From Roridomyces roridus (Eukaryota > Basidiomycota > Agaricomycetes > Agaricales > Mycenaceae), in the NCBI GenBank assembly GCA_029378245.1, contig JARKIF010000015.1:124001-188000 (forward strand): a stretch of DNA of 64,000 nucleotides, in the 5' to 3' direction. The translations under genes and the position numbers were made by a program. Numbering within the stretch: position 1 is the stretch's first letter; every line of letters starts with the position of its first letter. Under the pieces are notes generated by a model. The model had not been told where the DNA came from and made no database searches. It saw only the letters and a program-made list of their open reading frames with translations. Below are positions 22,372 through 31,930 of this stretch, one piece after another.

Positions 22372-22919
22372 CCGTATATCCTCCCTGCTGAGCATTACTC
22401 TGCTCTCTGTGGCCCCGACATCTCAACTGTCGATGCACCATTTCAGAAACCTAGTAGAGGCACAGAAACAAGGCCATTGGACCAGAGAAAATGTCTTTAA
22501 ATGTGTTGTATGAGCACAAAATAGCGAAAAAGGACAGAAAAGAGGGTAGTCACCGCGGGCGCATCAATTGCGCCTGATGGCGCATCACTCGGCGCGCCGT
22601 GCCGTCTGTGGAAGACTGATTGGTATGGGATCAAGCATTATTCAGTATTTTTTCACTCCAAAATCTCAAGGGTGGTTTCAAAGTGAAACAGGTGAAAAAT
22701 CATTTTTATTGTCGAGTGAAAAAAGGAGTGAAAAAAGAGGTGAAAAATCTAACTTTGAAAACCCCTAGTGTTTCATGATCAGGAGTGATTCGCCGGTGCT
22801 GACGAGATCTGTGAGAAACTTATGTAAGGCATTTAGACGGAAAGGCCTTGACCTTGTTAAAGGCCTTTAGACCTCTCGGACCCGGATTTAAGGCCTTTAG
22901 GCGGAACACTGCGAGCGAC

Positions 22920-23543
22920 AGCCAAGCTCGACTCGGACCGTTCTCGTCGTCGCTAGGGACGCTCGAACCAATCTCGAACAAAACTCCAAGTCACTCAAGC
23001 AGGTTGCAAGCCAACCGCAAACTCTAGATCTGCTGTCATGTACCAACTACCTGCCCAGAAAGTGCCTAGATAAACGCCCGATCGTATCCCTCTGGCCCTA
23101 CGCTCTGTTCTGCAGCCAAAAAAATCCTCGTCTTCAATTATCGGCCAATGCCCGAGTCGGGGAGACTCCGTGGAGCTGGTTATTCCGTAAATTTCACCTA
23201 GCCGGAGGGCGGCCTACCCACCTCCGCTGACTGCCATGTCGAACTCGATACGACTTCAATTTGTCGAGAGACTCAGATTCCCTCCGTCTCAGCATCCCAA
23301 TAGTTTCCACCACAAACCCCCCACGCTCCTCCCTCATCGCTGCATCAATGCTAGACTTGATCTCCTTCACCCAATCCTTGTGGGACGGAGATGGCCGAAC
23401 TCAACACCTCAAGGTCATTGTTGCGTCCTCATCAAGTCGCGAGCGACGGGACTGAAATCAAATCTTGCAAATGAATGCCTTCTTTCATTGTGTGTATGTT
23501 ACAATCCTTCTTCCTCAATAGTTTCCACATTCCCACTAATCGT
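22920..23543. other. Intergenic, 0.6 kb, no supported gene
   Basis: A plus-strand open frame at 23236-23550 overlaps the 3' end of the minus-strand SSP gene K and shows no recognisable features. Confidence 0.35.
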
Positions 23544-23842
23544 TCAATAGGGCGCACAAGCACACGGGTTGCCGAAACAGTCCCGTGAAGTGACTGCACG
23601 GTCTCCCTGGCAAGAAAGGTAAGTAAGCAGAGTCCGAGTACGCAGGCCTAAGACCCTGCACGCACACAATTGACAGGACGACACAGCTCGTCGCAGTGGA
23701 TCTGCTTGGCCTCCATCTGGGCGGGGACAGCGGTGACGCCGACGACAGTTGCAAAGAGCGCGATCAGAAGCTGCACCGGGAGTTTAATTCAATTGTGTGA
23801 CCTCTAGCTGGGGGATTGACTGACCTGGGTAGAGAATCTCAT
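23544..23842 (-). CDS. Small secreted cysteine-rich protein K, 61 aa
   Basis: Minus-strand exons 23842-23825, 23770-23666 and 23606-23544. The first exon is only 18 nt (MRFSTQ) and splices to LLIALFATVVGVTAVPAQ to complete the signal peptide. Without that intron the copy has no ATG. The mature peptide QMEAKQIHCDELCRPVNC joins to GDRAVTSRDCFGNPCACAPY, giving six cysteines and a C-terminal CAC. TATAAAAG (23883-23876, minus strand) lies about 35 nt upstream of the start. It is not clearly related to SSP-A or SSP-B. Confidence 0.72.
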
Positions 23843-23875
23843 AGTTGACTGAGTTTTCATCGTCCGGTTGGGCTC

Positions 23876-23883
23876 CTTTTATA
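23876..23883 (-). promoter_or_regulatory. TATA box of SSP gene K
   Basis: TATAAAAG on the minus strand, 34 nt upstream of the gene K start codon. Confidence 0.55.
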
Positions 23884-24329
23884 CGAGCTACAGGGAACAG
23901 GTACCTAGTTCCGAGCGGGTGATGAGGATCTGAGGTTGAGCCCACTGCTGTCACAAAACTCCCGTTTATGAATTCGATGGGATTCGAGGCCATTCATTTG
24001 ACCATACGAGTCCTAGCGAGATCCGATGGGGACCTGGTGGGACATCCGACAGACAGACTGCGGAGTCATAATATGACATGGTTGAATATTGGGCGGGGCA
24101 TTAATATTGGGTGACTGTACGCGACTGCAGCTCGAGTGATGACAGGATGAGATCCGCTACCAGGCACACATTCAAATGGAAATGAATGAGTCATTCAAGA
24201 ACGTAATACTACGAGTTCGATTTCATTTTCAGGGCAAGAATTCTACGGGCCAGGGAGGAGAACGTCGACGACGCCTCTGACACATGCATTCTATTTTCCA
24301 ACTACAATATCCTGTACTCCACTCCCCAC

Positions 24330-24651
24330 TCAGCTCGTGGTAGGCACACATTTAACTTGAGAGCACTCATAACAGGTCCTAGCCGCGCGCATCAGTGTCA
24401 ACTTCGCCGACTGAGAATAACGAAACCCACTGCTTCGTAAAGGCACACGTCTCGCCCGGGCACAGGATGCTGCAGGCCGGGAGGAACAAGATGGGGCACG
24501 TAATGCAGCTCTGCTTAGGGGCTGGGGCTGGAGATGCACCTACGGAATGTTCAATCAGAACGCAATGGGGTCTGATTGCGACGGGTAACGCACCTGCGTG
24601 CAAGGCCAAGACGACGAAGGAGACAAAGAGCAATGGGAGACGGTTGAACAT
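24330..24651 (-). CDS. Small secreted protein L with Opy2-like cysteine motif, 71 aa
   Basis: Minus-strand exons 24651-24594, 24539-24431 and 24378-24330. The signal peptide is MFNRLPLLFVSFVVLALHA. The cysteine core runs SCITCPILFLPAC, ILCPGETC, then TKQ joined across the second intron to TCYECSQVKC. The order C-x2-C ... C-x3-C-x4-C ... QTC-x2-C-x4-C resembles the cysteine domain at the N-terminus of the fungal membrane anchor Opy2, but there is no transmembrane segment here. The second intron is supported because reading through it loses the last three cysteines. The first intron is 54 nt, so retaining it would keep the frame. Confidence 0.7.
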
Positions 24652-26516
24652 GACGATAGGTTCGACCAGACAAGGAGTGAAACGGTGGCTTTTATGTTGT
24701 TTGTGGGGTATGCATCTGGCCCTGCGGCGTTGATGAGCAGTGGGATGTTGTAAATGTATTTCGAGCATTGTGTTCCATGCCGATAGAATGGGGCGGAGGT
24801 TGACCGCGGCTGAATTGACGTCCCCGGGCGCGCCTGCTGTAGACCGCGACAGCATGCCGCAAAAGTTCAGGTACGATTCAAATGAACCAGACGTGATTAG
24901 TATCGAATTCCACTCACTTTATCTCCCATTTCACGATGGTGTTGTGTATGAAATTCATCACATCGAAAGAGGCCTAGCAGCTACTTCGCCGCGGCGAGAC
25001 AGATGTAGTTGTCACAGGCGTAGCATGTCCTATGTCCTATCATGTTCCTCATCAGCCATTTGTACTCAGAAAATCTGGCAAAATGCACCGAGGAATGACC
25101 TCACACGGCGCGCCCGCACCACAAAGCGCGATGCATTCATTCTCAATGAAAATTGGGCAGGTAAGGCGGTCATAGAGGTCGGGGACGCGCCTTTAGAAGG
25201 CAAAGACAGTCAAAGAGATGAAGACGAGCTGGAAAGACTTGGGCATTTCTTTTTTTCGGGGAGGTTCTTAGCGCATTCGGTTTTGATAGCCTTTGGGCAG
25301 AGGAGACGGTGCAACATAGGGTCCAATGGCAGCGACAAGGCAAGTGTATCTGAGACCAGGTCCATCGGAAGTATCTGTCAGTCTCGAATTTCTGCCAGGG
25401 GCGTCTCCAGGAGTAGTTCCCCAACAGTTCCTCGTTCAAGATCAGCGGTCGCGGTCGCCCAGAGAAGAAGGCATCGTATCGTGCGATGGGGATAGTACGG
25501 AATTGGGGTAGATCGCCCAGCATCGATGCCTGCAAGTCCGACAGTCAAGCAAGGTGCTCGAGTGCCCGGTGGTCGACGCAGGGTACATCAAGCGAGGGGA
25601 GCTGAGGTAGGGGCTATGCTAGCAGCGACGACACGTGAGACTGCGAATTGAGGAACGAGAGATTCAGGTCCTGTAGCAGCGGAATCAAAAAGACGAGTGA
25701 GAATCTCACCCAGTCCGAGGGGACAATCCAGACTCTAAGGTTCAATTGGCCGACGTAGAGTTGTGAGAAAGCAGTACACACGCACCGCGGCCTCGACTGT
25801 CTAAATTGAAGTCCCACAGCCCAATCCGGCGTGCATTCGAGCAGATTGACTTGAGTAAGAGTCCCAAACATCCAGAGCCAGCCGTCCGTTCCGCGTTCGA
25901 CCAGGAGGAAATCACAGTGAATGAGAAACGAGCAAAAGGGGAGGAAGAGAGAAGGGACACGTCATGCGGATCAATGAATGATCTGGAGTCGCATCAGCCA
26001 AACATTAGCCAAACAATCACGCCTTGATCACGCCTCTCTTCTCGACCACCACGAATCTCGATGTCTCCGTCTTGACGTTGTCTTGACTCCCACCCTCGCC
26101 TTCGCCAACTTCTTAACCGTGTCAATGTGTCTTGGGCTGCTCTCTGAATGGACACTTGGCAATCTTGGCGTGACTCGGAGTCGGACGGTCGGACCTTGCG
26201 GCTACCACACCAGTCTCTTGCTCTGCAGTCGTACCCGGCTCCCTTCATGATCAGATACCAATTCACTCTCCCCGTCCTCAAATTTAGCTCCGTAATCAAA
26301 CCAGTACAGCGTTGATTACTGGCCAGAAATGCGGAACGCGAGGTGCGTTTGCTCCTACACATCTGCCCTCGCTCTGACCAGCGTGTTCGCCTCCAGCCGA
26401 AGAGCAGAGAAAGAGAATCGAATTCAATTTACACTAACTGATTGGGACACTCAAGGGATACAGACGTTCACATACTCGACAAGGAAGCAAGCGGATCGTT
26501 ATTTTCGTCTCATCGG
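24652..26516. other. 1.9 kb without a firm gene; F-box/LRR-like remnant on minus strand
   Basis: On the minus strand, 25871-25614 encodes a leucine-rich stretch (DLNLSFLNSQSHVSSLL and neighbouring segments) with plausible small introns around 25740-25795 and 25660-25710. This resembles the repeat part of agaricomycete F-box proteins. No F-box or start was found, and the downstream frame (25535-25170) does not join it. The long plus-strand open frame at 24740-25495 is probably accidental. Confidence 0.3.
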
Positions 26517-28459
26517 TTAAAAGTCCAGGTTTAATTTGACCTGCAGAGTACCGTCAGTAACTGCCAAAACAAATGCCACAACGAGGCATGCCTTGGAAAT
26601 TGCGGCGTCAATTGCGTTCCACCCGTTCTTGAAGAGTTCTTCCGCCCACCCACGACATGTGGAACAATCCCCGGCCTTTTCCATGACCTGTATCTCCAAC
26701 ACGGGATCCTGGATGGAACGCACCGGTGTCACCTGGATTTTTTCTCCCATCCGCTCGCGATATTCATCCAGCCATCCCTGGCCACGGCAACTCGGGCATT
26801 TCTTCGGCACCTTGCCACTCCCCCCAAATTCATGCGAGCTCCGGACTAGAGGCCGCGGATCTGGAACTCGGCACCCCTGTTGACCGGCTTGTCCGCAACG
26901 GTAGTGATATTGGACAAGCCGCGGATACGCTAGGCCCGAGACGTAGCAGAATTCCACCGGAGGCTCCAGGGCCGAAGATCGTAACGGCAGCTTCAAACAC
27001 TCTTTGGCAGCCTCCCGCGCAAGGTCATCCCATCCATGACGAACAGCGATGGCGTACACGCGGAGAGGCTCCTCTGTGATGTATGCTCGAAGGTACACCT
27101 GGCCGTGATTGACGACCGACTGGACATCGCAACGATCCACGAGGATTTCCAGGATCTCGCGGAGCTGTGTAAGACTCTCCACTATGGGCTGTGCCCCGGG
27201 GTAGAAGAAGCACTCCTGACTTTCCGCCTCACACGTGCCGCTCGATATGGGAATTTGATGGGGGCAGTGCGAGGCGGTGCTCTCGGCCATCCTTTCGGCC
27301 GTCAATGGTCTGTTTGTGGCACACAAACACCCTGTCAGTCGTTCTCACCATCCTCCCTCGATGCTTCCCTGCTCATCGCTACCCCGCCGCCCGTCGCAGC
27401 CGCTCGCTTTTGCTGTACCGTACCAGCTTCGTGTCATGTCCTCTTCCTCGAGTGCGCGAGGCCAACTTTCGCTCCACCTGCCCCTTGGGCCTTCACCAAG
27501 GGCCGTATTACGCCCACGCCCGTCGTATGGTGCTCATAACCCGTTTGCAACACACGTCTTCCGCACACCCACACCGGCGTGACGCTACACCCGCCCAAAA
27601 CACACGATAACTCGGGCTCTTGACTGCACCGTGCGCCACCACTCGCCTGCACGCCCGCCCAGTCACTCGTCACACCTCGCCGAATCGTTCCCCCGCGGAT
27701 TTCGTCACACACCCTCACCCTGTTCATTCCTACTCGCTGCGCCGACATTTGCTCGGGAAGCGGAGGCGGGCTGCGTGAGGCGCTCACGCCGTGTCAATGT
27801 ATGTCATGCCAATCTCGCTTCACACGCTTGCTCGTCCGCACGCCGGGCTCGCTCGTCCGTACACACACACCCACGCCATCTCCTACCCTTTGTCCACGCT
27901 CCCTATTCGACCGCCGACCGGCCAGGGCCCAGTACGCTCGCACAGCGGTGGTTGTTTTAGCTTACCACATAGTTATTGGTGTATCTATGATGTTATCAAT
28001 GTATTTGAGTCCGTCCTCTGTCTTGTAAATTGATGTAAATTGCTTTGGCGAGTAATTGTGCTGCCTGTGGCAAGCCTGTGGACTTAGTGATTTATATTTT
28101 CTTGCCGTTTGATCTGATCACCTCTAGCTGTTGCCGATCATGCACAGCCAAGCACTGCCCCCATCAAATTGCCATATCGAGCGGCACGTGTGAGGCGGAA
28201 AGTACGCAAGTTAGAAGAAGCGTAAGACGCGATCGAGCACAGGGCCCGAGTGGGGCATCGAGATCTCTGGTGCATGCGCGGAGGCGGTTGGCTGCGGGAT
28301 GGATAATGTGTCCTTGAGTATCGGTGAGGCGATGGATAGTACGACCCGGTGGACATGGAATATTGCGTCGTCCGTGGCGCGCAGGATGATATCGCCGTGA
28401 GCTGGGTCGCAGAACGGTTGGGAGGGTTTGAACGGTATGGGGTCGCTGGGGGTGGTCAT
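26517..28459 (-). pseudogene. BTB/POZ domain protein gene split by a 1-kb insertion
   Basis: The 5' part (28459-28212) encodes the start of a BTB domain, GDIILRATDDAIFHVHRVVLS, up to DRVLRFF, where a stop follows inside the insertion. The rest (27211-26517) resumes at FFYPGAQPI and continues through REILEILVDRCDVQ and the helical region typical of agaricomycete BTB proteins, then a tail with two CxxC pairs (KCPSCRGQG and DCSTCRGW). The break lies at the conserved RFFYPGAQPI motif and coincides with the 10-bp target duplication of the inserted element. The host frame is intact on both sides apart from that duplication, so the insertion looks recent. Unless the element is spliced out, the gene is inactive. 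BTB domains mediate dimerisation and cullin-3 binding. Confidence 0.88.
27212..28211. mobile_element. 1,000-bp TIR element inserted in BTB gene
   Basis: Terminal inverted repeats of about 59 bp (27212-27270 and 28152-28211) share TTTCCGCCTCACACGTGCCG and the sequence beyond it, with a short mismatch patch near the tip. The element is flanked by the perfect 10-bp direct repeat TAGAAGAAGC (27202-27211 and 28212-28221). The length of the duplication fits Mutator-like elements. The interior is C-rich and has no recognisable gene, so the element is non-autonomous. Confidence 0.92.
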
Positions 28460-29962
28460 TGTGAGAGAAGGGAGGGTGTGTGGAGGGGGCGTGGCTTTGT
28501 TGTTATTTCCGAGTCTGTCGTGTGCCCACGATCGGGAAAAGATCGGCGCACCTCAAATTGCTCGGATCGAATCAGCCACTAGACATACGGACCACGCGGT
28601 AACCACGTTCATCCGGGCGAGTTGATTGCGGTCGGTCGAATGTGAGTAAGTACCCTCATCAGATACACCAAACTGTGCATCTCGGGTGGTGTGGAGGCGC
28701 CCTGTATCAGTACCCAACTCTATGAGTGAATCCGAAAAAGAGACCAGGATTGCGGTTTGCTCGAGCGATTCGAGCTGGGGTCTTGGGGAACAATGAGTGC
28801 GCCCTTTTTTCTTCTCGACGGTTCTGTATTCCGGCCACCAGTGCTAAACCACGATGGATGACTTAGACTGAGTGACTATTTCCGTCGTTAAACGTCGCGT
28901 CGATTCGGTAGTGCACACCGTATCTTGTTATCGTGTGAATAACTCGGTCCAGCCGTATGGCACATATACTGTAAAAAAATTATTGGGACTCATTTGGATG
29001 GCATGTGCATATGGTAACCCGGGTTTCGAGCACAACTCCAGGTTGGTCGACGTTTGGAGTACAACATTTCTTACGGTTTCAACTTGGTTCCAACAACTCC
29101 CCGGATTTCAACCTCCATGGTGTGGTGTAGTGCCGTTAGCTAGAATGCCGATTGATTGAGTATCGGCAGATGTGATGGTGCAGAGGTTCGGTTCAAAAGA
29201 TAAATGGCAGATCAAAATATTCAGTTGGCTTGCACTGCCAGATTTGATGCTCTGCCTCGTATGAATTTTCTTAAAAGACTCAGGGAAGCATCATATCAAC
29301 TTCCAAAGTGGTTGGGCATTAGGTGCAAGACAGAGAAAGTAAGCATTCCAACAAGTTCGGAATACTTAGCCTATCAGTATCGCATCACTGCCAACATTAT
29401 CGGCACATCGGCAGAATCACGAAGACTCTTTTTGAAAAGGAGTGAATATCCTGCAGATGTTATCCAAGACGCGACCCCCCAAGATGGGATCCAAACACCG
29501 AATTACAATTGAAATGCGACCCAGAGCCTGCACTCTGAAAGGGATGTAATCGTAGTAATTATTTTACAGTATATCGCCCATACAGCCGTCTGCGTGTTCT
29601 CGTTCGAATGCAGTTTCCACCGTGAAGGCGGCGCGGCTTCCATTGAAGCTTCTTTTCTTCGGCCAAGGTAAGCTGACGCCATGCCGAGCGACACCGTACA
29701 CGACTCGCGAGCCAATTTGACAAAGTGGGGCTCTGGGCGCCTGCTGTGTGAAAGAAAAAAGCACATTGAGGGCGTTGTCGATCGAACAGCCTCGTACAAC
29801 GTGTTGTTATCGAGGAATTCGAAGCCTCCATTTCATTTGACGGCGCCTAGTTCCAGTCCGTTGAAATCCACACGTCAGCTGCGGAAAATGAGAGGGTATA
29901 GGGTAAACCCGGCGTCATGCAACTCACCTCTTGACCACGTCCTCGTCTTTCTTTCAGGTGCA
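28460..29962. other. Intergenic, 1.5 kb, with an AT-rich inverted-repeat segment
   Basis: Upstream of both the BTB gene (minus) and the IRG-like gene (plus). It contains a possible TIR element (28950-29588) and an open frame at 29204-29512 of unknown meaning. In-frame ATGs upstream of the IRG start (from 29681) are judged to be 5' leader. Confidence 0.35.
28950..29588. repeat. Imperfect inverted repeats, possible 0.64-kb MITE
   Basis: CAGCCGTATGGCACATATAC...TGTAAAA on the left pairs with GGCTGTATGGGCGATATAC...TGTAAAA read from the right end, about 22 bp with five mismatches plus an adjacent TGTAAAA-type run. No target duplication was found. An open frame (29204-29512, 102 aa) lies inside. 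Confidence 0.4.
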
Positions 29963-31447
29963 ATGGGCGCCGCTGCCTCTATCGCCACTGTCGTCGTATC
30001 ATCCATCCCCGCCATCGCTGCGGGCGTCCTACATCTCGTTCGCCTCCTCCGCTCTACTCCACCGGGCGAAAATCCCACACACGCAGCGATTGAAGCGGAA
30101 AACAGGGCGCAAGCCGCACGAGAGGAGTCGGAGAGGTTGATTGAGGAAGCTGAAGTGAGTGCCCAGCGGGCTCAGGAGGCGCAGGCGGCCATGGAGGCTG
30201 CTCAGGCAGAGGCAGAGCGCATCAAAGCACAGGCGGAGGGAGACCAGCTCGAATCACAGCATCGCGAACGGGAGGCCCGAGAGGAAGCTCAGAAGGCGGT
30301 GGAAGCTGCTCGACAGGAAGCATCTCGGCAGCAGCAACTTGCAGAGCAGGAGAATCATCGAGCGGTGGAGTCGCAGCGTGCAGCCGAAGAGGCGGCGCGA
30401 CTGGCAGCTCAGGAAGCACAGGCAGTACGGGAATCGGCGCAGGCAGAGCAGGAGGAAGCACAGCGTCGCGAGTCGGAGATGAGGGAGGAGGCGAGGAAGG
30501 CGGTCGAGGCTGCACAGCAGGAAGCCCTACGCCAACAGCACATCGCACAAGAAGAGAATCGTCGGGCACTTGAGTCACTGCAGGCGGCAGAAGAAGTGGC
30601 ACGCATCGCAGCGGATGAAGCTCGGGCGGCGGTGGAAGCCAGGGAAGACATGGCGCGCCAGCTACGGGAAGGCATCCAGCCAGTTGTGATGCCGACCATG
30701 GCCCAATTCGAGGAGGCCAAACAACGCATCGAGTACCGTGACGGATTTTATCACTTTGCCATTGCAGGGACTGCGGGAAGCGGCAAGTCGTCGCTCATCA
30801 ACGCACTTCGGGGACTGAAGAACAAGGACTCACGAGCCGCGCCGACGGGAATCGTTGAGACTACGCTCAGCGTGGGCCGCTTCCCGGATGCCGATTCCAA
30901 GAATCCAATTGTGTGGTACGACATCCCCGGCGCAGGCACGCTCAAGGTGCCCGACTGGCAGTATTTTAACGACCAGGGACTGTACGTCTTTGATGCCATC
31001 GTCGTGCTCGTCGACAATCGATTCACAAAGACCGACATCGCCATCCTCCGAAACGCACGGCTCTTCCGCATTCCGTGCTATATCGTTCGTTCCAAAGCAG
31101 ACGTGCACATCCGCAACGTGATGCTTGACATGGGATACGACAGCGACGACGAAGAGCAGGACGAAGAAGCGCGAGAGGAGATCGAGGAATCGGCGAGGGA
31201 GAGTTTCATTGACGGAACTCGAGCCAACGTGGGTGATATTCTGCGCAACGCCGATCTCCCAGCGCAGCGGGTATACATCGTGTCAAACTCGACGATGCTC
31301 AGCGCGACCAAGAGGAACATTACGAGCAAGGTTGCCAAGAGGATGATTGATGAGTTGGAGTTCTTGCGCGATCTTCTCAAGGACGCTTTCAAGCGGAGAG
31401 GAGTCGCGGAGAAAGCCAAGGGATTGTCGAGCCTTCTGGGGGTTTGA
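29963..31447 (+). CDS. IRG-like (immunity-related) GTPase with coiled coil, 494 aa
   Basis: Resembles interferon-inducible/IRG GTPases, which are found in vertebrates and scattered through Agaricomycetes. The chosen start gives MGAAASIATVVV, a consensus N-myristoylation signal (Gly2, Ser6), followed by a hydrophobic segment to about residue 30. It directly follows a pyrimidine-rich TTTCAG, so a 5'-leader intron probably ends at 29958. Residues 50-235 are a long Ala/Glu/Gln/Arg coiled coil with an internal repeat (AxxEAQxAxExAQ). The G domain has G1 GTAGSGKSS near residue 269, G3 DIPGAG near 319 and RSKAD at the G4 position near 375. The C-terminus is helical. Membrane association and a defence-like or organelle-related role are inferred from animal IRGs. 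In-frame ATGs from 29681 exist but would bury the myristoyl signal. Confidence 0.8.
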   Translation: MGAAASIATVVVSSIPAIAAGVLHLVRLLRSTPPGENPTHAAIEAENRAQAAREESERLIEEAEVSAQRAQEAQAAMEAAQAEAERIKAQAEGDQLESQHREREAREEAQKAVEAARQEASRQQQLAEQENHRAVESQRAAEEAARLAAQEAQAVRESAQAEQEEAQRRESEMREEARKAVEAAQQEALRQQHIAQEENRRALESLQAAEEVARIAADEARAAVEAREDMARQLREGIQPVVMPTMAQFEEAKQRIEYRDGFYHFAIAGTAGSGKSSLINALRGLKNKDSRAAPTGIVETTLSVGRFPDADSKNPIVWYDIPGAGTLKVPDWQYFNDQGLYVFDAIVVLVDNRFTKTDIAILRNARLFRIPCYIVRSKADVHIRNVMLDMGYDSDDEEQDEEAREEIEESARESFIDGTRANVGDILRNADLPAQRVYIVSNSTMLSATKRNITSKVAKRMIDELEFLRDLLKDAFKRRGVAEKAKGLSSLLGV

Positions 31448-31930
31448 GTGTCGCTGAATTCGCTCGGTAGTGTTGCCAGTATGCCAAGTGTTGTCCATGT
31501 ATGATTCGTATCTGAAATCTATGTTTTGACGCGAGGCGAAAGAGACTGACCGACGCGTTGTTGATGGTGGTCAAGAGCAAGCCTGTTGTTTGGGCAATGT
31601 TTGCGCCATTGTTCCGATCACACCCGATCTCCTTTCTCGTCACGCCACCACTGACGCCTGGTCTCCGCTCTCTGCTCGTCTTCTCTCGTCCGATATTCCC
31701 GGGCTCTCGCCATCTGTGATGGTCGAACTGACAGGCAGACTTCGTCGAATCGTGATTCGTGAGACCGGACTTGCCACGACAATGGGCTTGAGAACCAGGA
31801 AGCACGGCGACCTCGGCCAAACTGCGCTCAATGAGCCCGGAAGGCGTTTCAAATCTACGCCTTAGACTCGACACCAGTAAGCACGTGCGGCTCCAAACTT
31901 TGATGATAGTCGATCAAAGCCAAGCCGCGT
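31448..31930. other. Intergenic, 0.5 kb, no gene seen
   Basis: 3' flank of the IRG-like gene up to the left end of the DUF6589 element. Short ORFs on both strands are unsupported. Confidence 0.4.

Larger units (their letters stand above)
20675..22765. mobile_element. Second nested TIR element, TA target site
   Basis: Left end GGGGTTTTCAAAGTTAG and right end CTAACTTTGAAAACCCC are perfect inverted repeats. They continue into (A/T)TTTTTCAC and arrays of TTTTTCAC/GTGAAAAA motifs on both sides. Each end is bordered by TA (20673-20674 and 22766-22767), the target duplication used by Tc1/mariner-like elements. A 2-bp duplication is weak evidence alone, so an alternative is that these are inner repeats of the surrounding hAT element. 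Confidence 0.65.
20415..22911. mobile_element. hAT-like non-autonomous element (outermost of three nested)
   Basis: The ends are CAGTGTTC and GAACACTG, the CAGTG-type termini of hAT transposons. They are flanked by a perfect 8-bp target duplication CGAGCGAC (20407-20414 and 22912-22919). Subterminal regions on both sides carry repeated AAGGCCTTTA motifs (20425-20520 and 22828-22900), as is common in hAT elements. No transposase is seen, so it would need one in trans. It contains a second element at 20675-22765. Confidence 0.88.

Noticed and set aside
24740..25495. 251-aa plus-strand open frame
   Set aside because: No signal, domain or splice pattern; composition looks random, and a leucine-rich minus-strand frame competes nearby.
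27191..27960. Open frames inside the BTB-gene insertion
   Set aside because: They are short, C-rich, overlap in several frames and run across the inverted repeat; no transposase motif.
29681..29962. N-terminal extension of the IRG-like gene
   Set aside because: The segment is not conserved-looking, precedes a TTTCAG acceptor and would hide the MGAAAS myristoylation signal.
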